64,000 nt of DNA. Source: Paracentrotus lividus (lineage: Eukaryota > Echinodermata > Echinoidea > Camarodonta > Echinidae). Location: contig CALNVZ010002974.1 of assembly GCA_940671915.1 (NCBI GenBank), forward strand, positions 21,759,306-21,823,305, given 5' to 3'. Positions 24,686-39,356 of the stretch are shown piece by piece; position 1 is the first letter of the stretch, and each line of letters opens with the position of its first letter. Under the pieces are notes generated by a model. The model had not been told where the DNA came from. It made no database searches and worked only from the letters and a program-made list of their open reading frames with translations. The position numbers were made by a program, and so were the translations under genes.

Positions 24686-25465
24686 ATGAGAAACAGTGTA
24701 GAGGGGTTACCGAAGGATGGGCTGACAGAAGTACCGGTCACGCGTTCTCCAATACTCCCCTACACTCTAAATAAATAAATAAATAAATAAAAATTAACAA
24801 ACAAACAAGCAAACATAAAACAAAAAACATGATTGGTCAGATTGACTGCATTCATTAAGACAAAACTCCATTCCTGGTTAATTGGTGCCATGATCGATTG
24901 CTCCCAATACACGGATACTTGATGAATCATTCTGCACCTTGTTTTTATTTTAGTGTTTATATTAATATGTGTCATTACTGTCAGCGTACGTTTTTCGAGA
25001 GAACAAACATCTCAGGGAACTTGAGGGAATAGAATATCATAAATTTTTACTACTCGGAGTCTTTAACCAGTGTAAGTTAGTTTTTGTTATTGTTATGTTG
25101 GGTTTTTTAAAAATATTTTTAAAAACACATAAATTGTATATAATTAAGTGTTCATATATTTCTTTATCCAGGCCAGGGGCATAGTGTTGGCATAATGTTA
25201 GTTTTCAATATGTTATAATAAATTCTTCGAATCAGAAGTGTATATTGTGATAATCCCCATATTAAAACAAAACAAAGCAAAAACAATTAATGAATAAAAT
25301 TTGAAATAAATAAATAAAAAGAGAATAAGACTAAAAGGTAGCCAAATACATTATTTAGGGGGGTTCTTAAACAAAAATTAATCGTTACCAGTTTCGCTTT
25401 CCATATACAATAATATAAGACACGCGAAACGTGCAATTTCCTGATTCTCAAAACATAATATCGAA

Positions 25466-27333
<1,868 letters not shown>

Positions 27334-27453
27334 AAGATGTGCAATCCAGCTCATGGCACATTATAGACAATGAGAAGAGAATTATAAACAAAGAACAGTG
27401 AGAGTGAGAGTAATGGAAAGAGATATACAAATGTATAGAGCAGGCTGGTATAG

Positions 27454-27516
<63 letters not shown>

Positions 27517-30500
27517 TAGAGGTTATATGAAATAAGTGAATAGCAGTGATGTCGTGAAGGTTTTATCGCAAAGATGGTTGAATGCAATTGAAAAAGTTTT
27601 TTTTTTATTATACAATTACTTTTTATGATTAACCAACTGAGGCTTTAGGGGACTGGAAGCATGCTCTATTAGACTGTGCTTTACACCTAAAACAAAGCAT
27701 GCTGCCAGTACCCAAAATTTTTACAAAAAGTGATTGTATAATAAAGAAATTTTTACAAATTATTAAATTTTATAAAAATTTATTTCATCAAATGAATAAA
27801 ATGAATAAAACTTTTGCATTTTCATTTTTATATTATACTTCTATATTGTACTTTAACATGTGATATTCTGAAATACTTGTGAGAAACTGTTCAAATCAAT
27901 ACTATAAAAATGTCATATAATTGTGAGTACATCCCATGTAAAATGAGTAGCTTCTGAAATTGTTATCATCAAAGTATTATTTGATAGGGGTATAGTGTTT
28001 TCATATTCACTTTGAAATGCTAGGATAAGTGACATAGGTTGAATATATAGAGATGAAACTGACAATAATAATCAAACTTGTCATATAGCATTTAAAACTT
28101 CTATGTGCTGACCACAGTTTGAAATAAAACTACAAATATACACTCATAGTACAGTCAACTCCTGATGTCACAAGCATGAATACAAGATTTTGCTGTAACA
28201 CGGTAGTTCTCCCAGCCCCAATTTTAACTATGTTTGTGTACATGTACATTGTATATGTGATGCATAACGCAGAATATATATTTTTTTTTCTAAATTTTTA
28301 ATGTTTCTTGTATGCTTTGTAAAAACATGAGTAGAAATTATTAGGGAAAAGCTTTTAAAAATGGATTGTTTTGTTGGAATCTTTGAATCTTTTCTGGCGA
28401 CTTGTGTCTGATTTCGATATGATGAGTCACATATGTTAAGACAACAATAACTTTTTATAGCGAGGTAATTATCTCGGTTCCAAGCACCTCATTGTAATGG
28501 GAATGGGCTGTATGAGCAAAAGTACATTCCTTCCTGATAAGTAAATTATACTCATCTATATATACATAGAGAACAATTTGTTTATTTATTTTGTGCATTA
28601 TATGAAGCCACTTGTGTGCATTTGTTTTCAGCATGTTATAAATAACATGGGAAATTGTAATTTGTTAGAACACTGAGCATAGAATTCCCCTCCTATTTGT
28701 GGTAATATATAGTGATAATATCATGCTTTATTGTTACATTGTACATTATTATGTATTATGGTATGATAACAAAGATGGTACCATAGAAAAGAGATGAATC
28801 TCATTTTCAAGTATCTTTCATAAAATTATACATGGTGAGTCTATGAGTAAAGGCAAATGAAGCATGTGTAACTTTTAGCTTACCATTAAAGGGATTAAGT
28901 AGCTTTCAAAAACAAGAGCAATTATATCAAGATTAATAAAATTATATTGATCCAACAGTAAAAACAAACTACTGAAAGTTTCAGATCAAATGGAAGTCAT
29001 TTACTACCTTAAAACAGTGTAACAAACAATGCCAAGCATACAGCCGAACAACAGTACCCTCTGCTGATAGGCGCACCAGGCCGCTAGAGTAGGGGGACTT
29101 TACAACAGGAAATGGGTGTGTGGAAAAGCACATGGTTTTATAAACCATCCGGTGTCGGTTTATAAATTGTGAGTATGAAATCATTGATATCTCGAAGGTA
29201 AAGCAAACAATTAGCTTGCAATTTTGAAGAGATACCAGACTGACCTAAGTGTTTATAATTATGTTGGCAAAATAAGCTAAATCGAATAAATGTGATTTGA
29301 ATATCATACAATGTTACTGCATCCCTTTAAAAGTGTTGTTTGCTTTTATTATTGCATGTAGATGAAAATTGAACTATTTTAATGGTGCTGTATGCTATAA
29401 ATTTTATGACAGGATTTAAAGTTGGAATAAGGTACAGTACTGTATGTACCAATGGAACTGCAGTCAGCTTTGCCAAATTCGAAAGTCTTTTCAAGTCAAC
29501 CTCTCTTTCTATTCTTGTGTTTAAAACTTCATAAGTCAACTTTTTTAAAGATGTAGATATTTTTTCAGTCTCAAGAGATTCGACTTAGGCCAAGTTTACT
29601 TGCAAGTATGCTGAGCTCTGTATGAACGGCAGATAATTTTGAGAACAGGTTGAGTGGTTGAAATAGACACTATTTAACTTGATTTCCAAAACCATTCCTT
29701 TTATTGAAAAGTCATACATTATATGTATTGTTTATTCAATTTTGATAAAGAAATGCATTATTGTGTACATGTAAATTTATGTAGTAAAAAAAAAACATTG
29801 TGGCATTTCATCATATCTTTTAGTACGTTTATAAATCGAGTACTTCAGACATACCCATATATTCAATCATGATTCAGCAGTACAAAGTATGTAATAAATT
29901 CTGTGTAATACTGCCCTACTCTGACTAAAGAAAGTAAAGTGACATACATGTATCAACAAAATTTAAGTTATATGTAATTTTTTTATATTGTAACTATATA
30001 GCATGCTAATTTTTCTGATTAAATTTTATCCATAAACAGTTATCAAGTAACAACATATTTTAGGTAAGGTCTTATTGATGTCACTGCAAAATGAGATACA
30101 ATTTTTCCCCCCTGTTTTACAGGAAATTGAATTGTAAGAGATGGGCAGATTACTCTTAAAATAAATTTAAAAAATAAATAAATATATTATTTTCTTTTTA
30201 CTTTGATATTACATTTGTAATGGGAGTAAATACAAAGCTAAAAATCTTATTTACTTCTTAATAAAACATTTCAGATGTGACTGCATCTCCAACATTCCTT
30301 TGTCTCTTTGTCTATACATATATGCTCAATGAATGAATGAACCTAATAAGGTGTAATCAGTTGATCTTTGCATGCTTATATACATGAACTAGTCCAATTA
30401 AAAATTGCCTCAAAGTGATTTTAAGTTTTGGTATTAAAACATTTTCTAATAACTCCACTCTTTTTTTACGCCCATGTGAACTTTGACTGCTTTACTACAT

Positions 30501-31710
30501 AATTGGCAAAACTTTCCTTTAAAAATGGGTCAATGGTTCTCAAAGTATCATGATAACAAGATAGTTTTTCTCTTTCATGTCCCTCTAATTCAAAATTTTT
30601 TATTTATTCAAACCAAAATCTCATCAAAACATTTTCCATGATTATTTAGATAATGATAATTAAGATGGACATCAGAGGTCTCTTTGAGGTTAAAAATATA
30701 GAGAGAAGATTTGGTTCAATAGTAAAAAAAAATATATAGCAATTACTATCATTCATACATACATACCTCATCCAAATTTGGTTGGAATCTGTAGTACAAT
30801 GATCATTATTTCTATTTCTGAAGTAAAAAAATGGGACAGAGATAAAAATAGACAGACTTAAAATTTCATATCTCAAGTAGAATAAATACATGTACAACAT
30901 ACATGCAACATCCAAATATTGATTTATTTTGTTCTAGCTGCGCAGTAGAATATATTATTATAGTGGCTGCGCAATATAAATACTCTTTTATTATTATTAT
31001 CATTAAATATGGAGATATACTGTATATTGATCAGTTACTATTAATTTAAGAAAATGTTATCTTGCATACTGGGGGGGGGGGGGGTTTGGATACGCAGTAT
31101 TTCTCATTCATTTTATTAACCTGGCTGGAAAAAGGAATGTATATAGATTTATTAATATCTTGGAAAAAGATATCAAACTCACTTTCAACAAAACTTTTCT
31201 GAATGATACCTGCTAAACAAATTTGTCAAGATCTCACTTACAGGCACACGTAAAAGAGCACTATATTTTCTGTTTTTCTTTATTTTTCTTTAAGAATACT
31301 TATATTATAACCTTTAAAAATCTATTCAAACTACATGATTATTTTCATCAATTCATCTGTATTTCCAAGGCAAATATAGGTATGAAGGTAAATTTAAAGT
31401 CATTTCAATTACTGAAAAATGTCTTATCAAAGTAATTATTTCATTCCCTCAGAGCTATTCTCAAACTACACATTGTACAATGTACTAGGAACCGGATGTT
31501 CCTAAAAAACTACCCATGAAGGCTCAGTCAGTAGAGTATTAGTCTTGTAGCTGGAAGGTCCGAGGTTCGCATCCAAGTTGATACCAAAGGCCTAGTCAGT
31601 GGTAAAGCATTAATCCTCATTGTCAGGTCCCCCAGTTGGTTTCTTACATTATTCGATAGTTTTCATGGTACTTAAAGAAAGCACAAAATTCAAATTCAAT
31701 GGAGATAAGT
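27334..31710. other. Intergenic region between the convergent TTC32 and death/TIR genes
   Basis: About 4.4 kb, AT-rich. It contains a (GA)n tract (27459-27520), a poly-G run (31070-31083) and a tRNA-like SINE head (31512-31572). A short repeat of CACCTCATT(A/G)TAA followed by GGAATGGGCTGT occurs at about 27105 and 28485. It should include the 3' untranslated regions of both genes. I see no further gene. Confidence 0.6.
31508..31640 (+). repeat. tRNA-derived SINE fragment
   Basis: GGCTCAGTCAGTAGAGTATT fits an A-box-containing D arm, and GGTTCGCATCC 30 bases on fits a B-box, together a tRNA-like RNA polymerase III promoter. The downstream sequence is unique to this copy in the window. Acceptor-stem pairing is absent, so it is not a functional tRNA gene. 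Confidence 0.6.
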
Positions 31711-34700
31711 CTAGTTCTGCTCCTTCATTCTTTTTAGCCTGGTTTCAGTGTCAATCGTAGCAACCAGTCGCTCTTCAAAGCTATCCTCATGAATATGGGC
31801 CCCCGTCAAAGCCTGCAGAACAAGAGGTAAACTTTTCTTGTCACAACATCGTATAGGAAGGACCTTACCAGCTAGTGATTGATCGACCTTGTCCAGTTGA
31901 AGGGCCATCTCAACAGTCATGCACATCTCATTTCTCCTGGCCTTGTAATTCCTGCAGTCTTCATCTGTGATTAGGAGGGCTAGATGAGTTGAGGTGTAGA
32001 GGATGTCTTCAATAGCAGCATGAACTGGGGCAGTAGCAGGAATGGTATCGGAAGTCTTCACAACCCATTTATTGCGATCACAGATGCTCTGAAATCTATG
32101 CAGCAGATACAGCGAAAAAGAGCATGGCAAAAAAAAAAATTAATTTTCGCATTGTAAAGTATATTAGCCTGCACTCCATTTGAAATAAAAAAGGTTCGTG
32201 TTATTGACTAGCCTTCACATTTTTATTTTAAAAACTTAAAATGACATCGTTTGAAATATTTAGTATATCATAAATAAATTCAAATATTTTGAATATATAA
32301 ATAAATATATAAATATATAGTAAATAGATACATAAATACAAAGAAGTATATATATTTCATTATGTAAAATATATTCCAACAAATAGACAGACTTGGTACT
32401 TGTTCTGGTAGTAAAATTACTCAATTGCAATAAAACAACACCTATAGACTGAGTAACATGTTCAACATAACTCCGTTGATATCGCCTTGTACTGTAGTTT
32501 CATATTCTCTCTCAAAAAAATTTCAAACCGAAAAAATAACGATGCCTGACTCACTTCCTTGTGAATTCACTTTTTCCAGTGTGCATCAAGAAGATGTCAT
32601 AGAATGTATCATTTCCTCCTTTTTGTATTTCATCAGAAACAGGACTAGATGTTTCCCCTTCTAATGATGCCTCAGGCTCCTTTATACCAAGACCTGAACA
32701 AAAATGACAAAATAATACAAAAATGACAAAATAGGCACCTTGCTTAAAAGCTGTCTGAGAATGGAGGAAGACCCAAACAAAATACATAAATCATGAAAGA
32801 AAAGAAGCAAAAGTACACATAAGAAATTGTAAGAATAGCTTTGACGTCAGCAAATATGCAGCACTATTATTGAAATGAATGAATGCTGTTCCAATTCATT
32901 TTCATTGTTCTTCCTGATCTGATATATTTTTCGTTTGAAAATGTTTTAGCATTTATAATTTAAAAAAAAAATTGTCAAATAAATTATAACAAATAATAAT
33001 AATAATGTAATCATTTACGATAGAATGTTGATAACACTCACATTCCTGTAGCCATTTTGCAGTAGATCTCTGGTTAGTTTCAAACAATGCTTCCAGTAGT
33101 TTTGTGAACATTTCTTCGGCAGTGGACATGCGCGTGGAGAGTAGTTGAAACACCTGATAAAACTGTTCTTTAAGTTTTGGATAGTCATGCTCAATCTGTG
33201 CCACCGTTGGTTCATTGATCCTTGGTAGCCTTAGAGCCAACTTTCTGAGATCACAACTTCCTGCTACCTTGTCTGCAGTCTCATAAAGGATCAAATCCTT
33301 CTTTTCCTCCATATCTATTGGTTGTCTAAGGGTGCAATAAGATACACATTTATGTTGATTGGTTGTTTAGGGTGCAATAAGATACAAATTCATGTTGACT
33401 GGTTGCCTATGGTGCAATAAGATACATGTTCATTGCTAACCAAAGGCACAATAAGATACAAAGTCATGTTCATTGGTTGTCTAGGGTACAATAAGTCAGA
33501 TATACATTCATGTTCATTGCTGTCTAGGGTGCAATAGATGTACCCATTTTCTAGGGGTGCAATAAGATATACATTCATGTTCATTGCTTGTCTAGGGTGC
33601 AATTGATGTACCCATTTTCTAAAGGTGCAATAAGATACACATTCATGTTCATTGATTGTCTAGGGTGCAATAGATGTACCCATTTTCTAAGGGTGCAATA
33701 AGATATACATTCATGTTCATTGCTTGTCTAGGGTGCAATTGATGTACCCATTTTCTAAGGTGCAATAAGATACACATTCATGTTCATTGCTTGTCTAGGG
33801 TGCAATTAATGTACCCATTTTCTAAGGGTGCAATAAGATGCACATTCATGTTCATTGCTTGTCTAGGGTGCAATTGATGTACCCATTTTCTAAGGGTGCA
33901 ATAAGATACAAATTCATTTTCATTGATTGTCTGAGGGTGCAATAAGATACAAATTCATGTTGATTGGTTGTCTAAGGGTGCAATAAGATACACATTCATG
34001 TTGATTTGTTGTCTAAGGGTGCAATAAGATACACATTCATGTTGATTTGTTGTTTAAGGGTGCAATAAGATACACATTCATGTTGATCGGTTGTCTGAGG
34101 GTGCAATAAGATACACATTCATGTTGATTTGTTGTCTAAGGGTGCAATAAGATACACATTCATGTTGATTGGTTGTCTGAGGGTGTAATAAGATAAAAAT
34201 TCATGTTGATTGGTTGTCTAAGGGTGCAATAAGATACACATTCATGTTCATTGCTTATCTAGGGGTGCAAAAGGATATACAGTGTACTTTCATATTCATT
34301 GCTTGTCTAAGGGTGCAATAAGATACAGATTCATGTTCATTGATTGTCGTGCAATAGACCAGTTTACTAAGTTACTATCATTTATCCATGTTTCTTTCCT
34401 GGCGACATAGTAACAAGGTATTCAAACAACCTGTAATAAAATAATGAACTATATGGAATCCAGTTTGCATACATTAGTTGTTGCTATGTCAGGCACGCCT
34501 CAGGCAAGCTTTCAGGTTGTCAAGAACAACCTTTGTTTAAAAAGAATGCATAAATTTTGAATATGTTAGCAAACTGGTCTATAAGACACATGATTGCAAT
34601 GAGATATATGATTGCTACTTCTACAGAATTGTGGAAAGTCCTATGTTACCTAAATATCAATTCTTTGCAGGGATAAGTACTGGATTATTGTATTTTATCA

Positions 34701-36190
34701 AAAGTATGTTTAGGGTTACATGTCCAAAAAAAGTAGGCCAATACCTGGGAGATTATTTATGAATACGTAATGATGAAAAAATGCCTATAATAGGCCTAAT
34801 TACTGCTTGTGGTGCTAAAACCAGTTAAAGAATTAAACTGAAAATACATGTATCATTAACTACCTGGCAGTGTTCCCTTCAGCTCCATGCTTTGCTCCAT
34901 CTTCAGATCTAGGTTTTGGACTAGTTGCTGAAGAGGGACCAGTCCTCGGTTCTTGCTTACGCTGAGGGCGCTCTTGGATAGGTGGATTTGATTTTGGTAC
35001 TGCAGGCACCATTGCTGTAGGTCTATCGGAAGGCACTGCATCTGTACTATCCTCAGACTCTTTCATCTCAACATCTTCATTAAAAGAAAATATTGGAATA
35101 TTAACCAAATTGATTTAGGCATCAGATTTTGGCGCTATTTAAATTCCTAGATTGCTATTATGTGATATAATTTAAAAAGAACAAAATACAGTGTATAACT
35201 AATCGTTTATTTCAAAGTAAAGTTTTATACTTCAGGGTTTGGTTTTTTTTTTGGTGGGGGGGGGGGGGCTGTTCATATTTCTAGCTCAGATAATATGCCA
35301 ACTTTGCAGGTTTAAAATACAAAAACATCAATAGACCAAGTGTATAATTCAACACTAACTACTGACTAATTTTGATTAAAAAACAACAAATAACAAACAA
35401 ACAAACAAACACATATTTTGACTTTAAATAGGACATGAAACTGACTAAATTATGAAACAGCATTTGATATTCATTATTCTACTTTCAATAAAAAATATTT
35501 CCTAAATGTTAATATATACTATTAGAAAACTATACCTGTGCTGCCCACTTTCTGGGCCTGATCCTCTGGTGGCGGTACTATTGAAACAAAGTCGGACGAC
35601 TTAATTAGATTCAATGCTAATGGAGCCCTGTTGCTAGGAGCAGCATCAGTAGAGTCCTCTCCTGAAAGATAATATTCCAGATTTGATTTAGATTTAAATA
35701 AATGATTCCATTATTACATATATGATATCATGTGGAGCCAAGATAGAAAAATTCATCTATTTGGAGGAGTGGTGAAACATTTTATAATATTAATTCAAAT
35801 TGATCTCCTCCAATCACTGTGAGATTAGCAGCGGAACATATAACCCTGCCTGAAATTGAAATTTTTTATCTCTGTGGAGCCCTGAATTTGTTAACATTGC
35901 ATGATCTATTTAACAATGTAATGCAAGCTAAATTTAATTATAAATCAATCTAAATAAATTATGTCTTTAAAAATTGACTAGGCTTGCGAAAGGTACCATA
36001 TTATCCAAAATTATCTCATATCGAGCCAAAGGTGAGGGAAATATGAACCATCTATGTTTATTAATTTAACAAAATTTCACCTTTCAAATAAAAGCTCATG
36101 ATTCTGACCTTGTATGTTCTTGTTAGGTATACTCTTCTCAGATAGCTCTTTAAGTTTTTCACTGTCCGTTTGTCCTCCAACAGTCGCCAT
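31711..36190 (-). CDS. Death-domain plus TIR-domain adaptor-like protein
   Basis: A complete six-exon gene of 408 residues. Coding exons in transcript order: 36109-36190, 35536-35661, 34864-35074, 33042-33325, 32555-32693, 31711-32095. All junction phases agree, and the total is 1227 nt including the stop. Residues 1-139 are a Ser/Pro/Glu-rich, probably disordered leader. Residues about 147-235 (LYETADKVAGSCDLRKLALR through RSTAKWLQE) look like a death domain: six-helix size and spacing with the late Trp. Residues about 265-395 are a TIR domain: box 1 FYDIFLMH, then KTSDTIPATAPVHAAIED in the BB-loop region, LALLITDEDC, and VLPIRCCDKK. The DD-then-TIR order resembles MyD88, but the leader is longer. 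The TIR BB-loop region and CIED-like helix look closer to TICAM-type TIRs, by eye only. A cytosolic innate-immune signalling adaptor is inferred. No NADase-type catalytic Glu could be confidently assigned. The acceptor of the death-domain exon lies inside a minisatellite. Confidence 0.85.
33325..34350. repeat. Minisatellite that includes the acceptor of the death-domain exon
   Basis: A tandem array of roughly 25-30 units of about 36-46 bp built on GGGTGCAATAAGATACACAT followed by TCATGTTGATTGGTTGTCTA. Some units carry a variant segment, GATGTACCCATTTTCTAA. Read on the minus strand, each full unit contains CACCCTTAGACAACCAAT. The last unit of the array is itself the splice acceptor (CACCCTTAG) and first 13 bases of exon 4 of the death/TIR gene at 33325. 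The array fills most of intron 3. Confidence 0.9.
34355..34581. mobile_element. TAGACCAGTTT MITE, 227 bp, reverse orientation
   Basis: Same ends as the copy at 21146-21375. The interior reads in the opposite orientation (GGTTGTCAAGAACAACCTTT). It abuts the distal end of the minisatellite in intron 3 of the death/TIR gene. Confidence 0.85.
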
Positions 36191-37350
36191 TTTGAATTAC
36201 AATTCTTTCTAAGAACATAAAAAGGACATACATAGCTTTAGGATTAATCACAAATCTCTTGAAAGTTTTACTTATATTCAAATGGAAAGCATTAAAATGT
36301 ACATTTAATCATATCTTAAATTGACACAAGTTTACGATTCAATATTCATGGTTTACAGATGAAAAATAGATGTAGAATCTACATGACAATAATTTTCTTT
36401 CATGACAAGTCGTTCATATGAATAAATACTTTGTATTGACGTAGCTATGAGTGATATAAATTAAACTGGTGCAAAAAGAAATTTAAAGGGAAAGTCCATA
36501 TTGAATTCAGAACAATGAGAGAAAAATTATCAGTGAAAGACTGACAATGGATAACAAAAGTTATTTTCTAAATTCATGTTTTGATTTTGTACATAACATC
36601 AATCGCGAGTTTTAGTTCTGATGTTATACAGGCCTATTCAATTTGAGAAAGGAAAATATTGTTTCATATTGAGATATGTAGCAACTAGACTAATACAATT
36701 TTAAATGCACAGGCAAAACAGCATCTACTATAAAACACTAAAAATTCATAACTTTTTTAAAACTTACTTTTACAGATTTTAGTTAAACCTTTAACACCAC
36801 TGGAAAAAAAGAGGACTTTAAATTTGACTAACGGTAACGTGAACTCACTGAAAGATTCAAATGGTGGTGGTTTTCCATACGTAATCATCATTGTAGAGCC
36901 AATACATCAGTGATTATATTAACTATAAAATTAATTCCATACATTCAGTGTTAGGCCTACAGCAAGCAAGCGCTAAACATCAGTTACCACACTCATAGAA
37001 AAGTCTACACATTTCGTACGTACAGAGCTAGAGGACAATGCATTTTGGGTGCTCTGATTGTAGTTATCGCATGAAGCTCCTGTGATGACTGAAGTACGTT
37101 GACCGTATCTGAACAACGCGATGCAGCTGTTTCCTGAAAGAATGCTTTTATCGCGCGCTGTCAATCATAACCAACGTGGACCATATAGCAAGAAAAAACT
37201 GCAAGACTCGACTTCCAAAAAAGTTGCTCAGTAGGTCGCTGTTAGAACACTTTAAGGAAGAGTGATATCAATATAAACTTCAACAATGAACAAATCGAAT
37301 GGTGCAATTCTGGTTTTTGGAAATAAACCGTTGCAAAAATGAGGACTTAC

Positions 37351-37465
37351 CAAAGTATAAAGTGACAAGTCTAAAGTTTGTCGTGAGTATTGTTCATTCA
37401 AAGGCACAATGTAGTATTGGTATGAAAACGAGATCGTTCGAGCGTGATGCATAAATTATAGAGTT
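37351..37465 (-). promoter_or_regulatory. Candidate noncoding first exon A of the death/TIR gene
   Basis: A consensus donor (TTTG then GTAAGTCCTC) ends at 37351 on the minus strand. The first coding exon of the death/TIR gene has an unused-looking acceptor TTTTTATGTTCTTAG just upstream of 36208, which requires a 5' exon. This segment is one of two copies of a duplicated block and keeps the donor intact. The upstream limit is not determined. Confidence 0.4.
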
Positions 37466-37895
37466 AAAAAATTGTGCCACACCCCATTTATAAAAAAAAA
37501 AGGACAAAGTCAAAGGATTTTTGTTTTTCGACTATCGTGACTGTCTTGTCTAAGATTAACAAAAGTCAAAATGTATTCTGAATTCATTCTGGTTTGTGGT
37601 GTTTAATCGTGATTGAGGAAACCACTATGCACCATTCACTTTGTAGAGCAGCGCTTCATTAAGTTGTTCCCGATAAAGACCGCTTTTGTCGTGCGCGCTG
37701 TCAATCATAACCAAAGTGGACCCATTTCGCAAGAAAAACTGCATGACTCGACTTCACAAAACGTGTACGGCAAAGCCACTCTTTCAATACTTTTTAGAAT
37801 AAAGAAGAGAAATATAAAAAGGAACTTAACGAATCCACTGTCGGACCTCGCCCGACAGTTGAAAACGTATACGATCTGAAGAAATGAGGACTTAC

Positions 37896-38012
37896 CAAAA
37901 AAAATAAATGACGAATCTAAATTTTATCGTGACTATTGTTCATTGGAAGGCACAATGGTAGTGTATTTCATATGCTAACGTGATCACTCGAGCGTCGTGC
38001 ATAAATTATGTA
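37896..38012 (-). promoter_or_regulatory. Candidate noncoding first exon B of the death/TIR gene
   Basis: This is the second copy of the duplicated block. It has the same donor and first intronic bases (GTAAGTCCTC) at 37896 and the same flanking signature (TTCATTGGAAGGCACAAT on the plus strand). It could act as an alternative first exon for the death/TIR gene. No transcript evidence is available. Confidence 0.35.
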
Positions 38013-38440
38013 GTAAAAATTTCTACGTGCACTGGTGCCCTCCTTTCTCTTTCCACCCCCATTCACTTGTGACATACAACTATTACAAGCAACATGAAGC
38101 GCGCCCGTTCATTTGACTTGAGGGAGTGGGTTCCGAAACGAAGATATAAGGCCATATTTTCTGATTATCATTTAAGTTGAATTCAATGACAATAACATAC
38201 CTTCTTTGGCTCCTTCCTTATTTATATCCTTTGCAGAACCAAACCTCTGAATAAAATTTAGTAAGATTGAAGCCCAACAACGGTCGACGCTCGCATATGC
38301 ACGCATTAATTGCACTGCCGAGCTCGAGTCTGTAATACCGCATGCATGCACTGAATGAACGCGAGTACGAGTGCAGTGCATGCAGTGCAGTGCATAAAAA
38401 CGGGTTTTCCCCGAATTTGCTAGTCTTTGCCAAAGACTTT

Positions 38441-38708
38441 GGCCCGAATTCACAAAGGTGGATTCTGCAAAATCCATGGTTTCAACCCTGGGTTTAACCT
38501 AGGGTTGGACCTAGGATTTTCAATTTGGTATTCACTAAGGTGGACTCGACTGAATCCACAGATCCACAGCGTCATAATACGTCACAATTTTGGTCAACTG
38601 TTGGTGAATCACAAACTGGTGGATCTGTGGATCGATCCGTGGATTAAAAAACCCACGGATCCACGGATCCGTGGGTTTTTGCAGAATCCTCCTTTGTGAA
38701 TTCGGGCC
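38441..38708. mobile_element. GGCCCGAATTCACAAAGG MITE, 268 bp
   Basis: GGCCCGAATTCACAAAGG at the left and its exact inverted partner at 38691-38708 bound the element. The similarity continues inward (TGGATTCTGCA against AGGATTCTGCA). The interior has repeated GGATCC(A/G)(C/T)GGAT palindromes near 38625-38670. It lies about 430 bp upstream of the duplicated first-exon block. Confidence 0.88.
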
Positions 38709-38829
38709 ATTGTCTTTACACAGCGTTGCCAGGTTGAAAAAGTCAGATTATCGTACCAGAGCTTCCAAAGCAATTCACCCCTATCATGTCTATTTGGGTG
38801 ATGACATCGACTTTCAAGTCCGACAACTG

Positions 38830-38940
38830 CCAAAAGAACCCCCCCCCCCCCCCGCTTATCAGCCTGCCAACGTGACGTGGACAATTTTTTTGCTACCTTT
38901 TTGCACCCCGTTAAAAACCATCTCTGGATCCGCGCCTGCA
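38830..38940. repeat. Dispersed repeat with poly-C tract
   Basis: The poly-C run followed by GCTTATCAGCCTGCCAACGT and CTTTTTGCACCCCGTTAAAA is the inverted relative of 20728-20840. Confidence 0.65.
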
Positions 38941-39356
38941 ATGCTAAAGAATTCACTAAATTTGCAAACATTTTAGATTTTGTAAGCATGAATCGCTAAT
39001 AACTTTTCCTCCAAGCTGATGATACTTCAAAGTTTAATGCTTCGTAGGGTCTATTAGGTTATTGCATTTCCAATTATACGTATTCATTATTTTTCTCTGT
39101 ATATTTACCATGTTTTGAATTCCAAAATGATTTGTGTATCATAGTAAATCAATTATTTTTGTTTTATTTATGTAATTAAGTAATAATTCATAATAATATC
39201 ATCAGACATGTAGGCCTAATATGATTTGGAAAACGGGGGGGGGGATTTGATTTTGGCACCCCCTTTTTTTCCCCGTCATACAGAGCGATAAGCGTCAAAA
39301 AGCTTATAGCCTACATCTGCCATAGCTGGGGTAGTGTTCAGTCTGTCAATCGGGCA

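Larger units (their letters stand above)
16109..25465. other. Intergenic region between the NRF-6-like gene and TTC32
   Basis: About 9.3 kb with no supported gene. It holds inverted-repeat elements (16795, 17797, 21146, 23095 and 24048, listed separately), a Tc1/mariner-like end at 18574, CT and poly-G tracts, and AT-rich sequence. Several GTCCCATGTGTTAC-like strings recur at about 17405, 17575 and 20485, hinting at one old, degraded element. The divergent promoters of both genes should lie at its two ends, but none is recognisable. Confidence 0.6.
37116..38012. repeat. Local direct duplication of about 0.35 kb (period about 540 bp)
   Basis: The segment 37125-37462 is repeated at 37660-38012 in the same orientation, with perhaps 75-80 percent identity by eye. 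Shared landmarks are GCGCTGTCAATCATAACC, the following AAGAAAAACTGC and ACTCGACTTC, GAGGACTTACC (a minus-strand splice donor), and AAGGCACAAT followed by GTGATGCATAAATTAT or its close variant. It lies upstream of the death/TIR gene. Confidence 0.75.

Noticed and set aside
33320-34360. CRISPR-like regular array
   Set aside because: The units are contiguous tandem repeats without unique spacers, in an intron of an animal gene.
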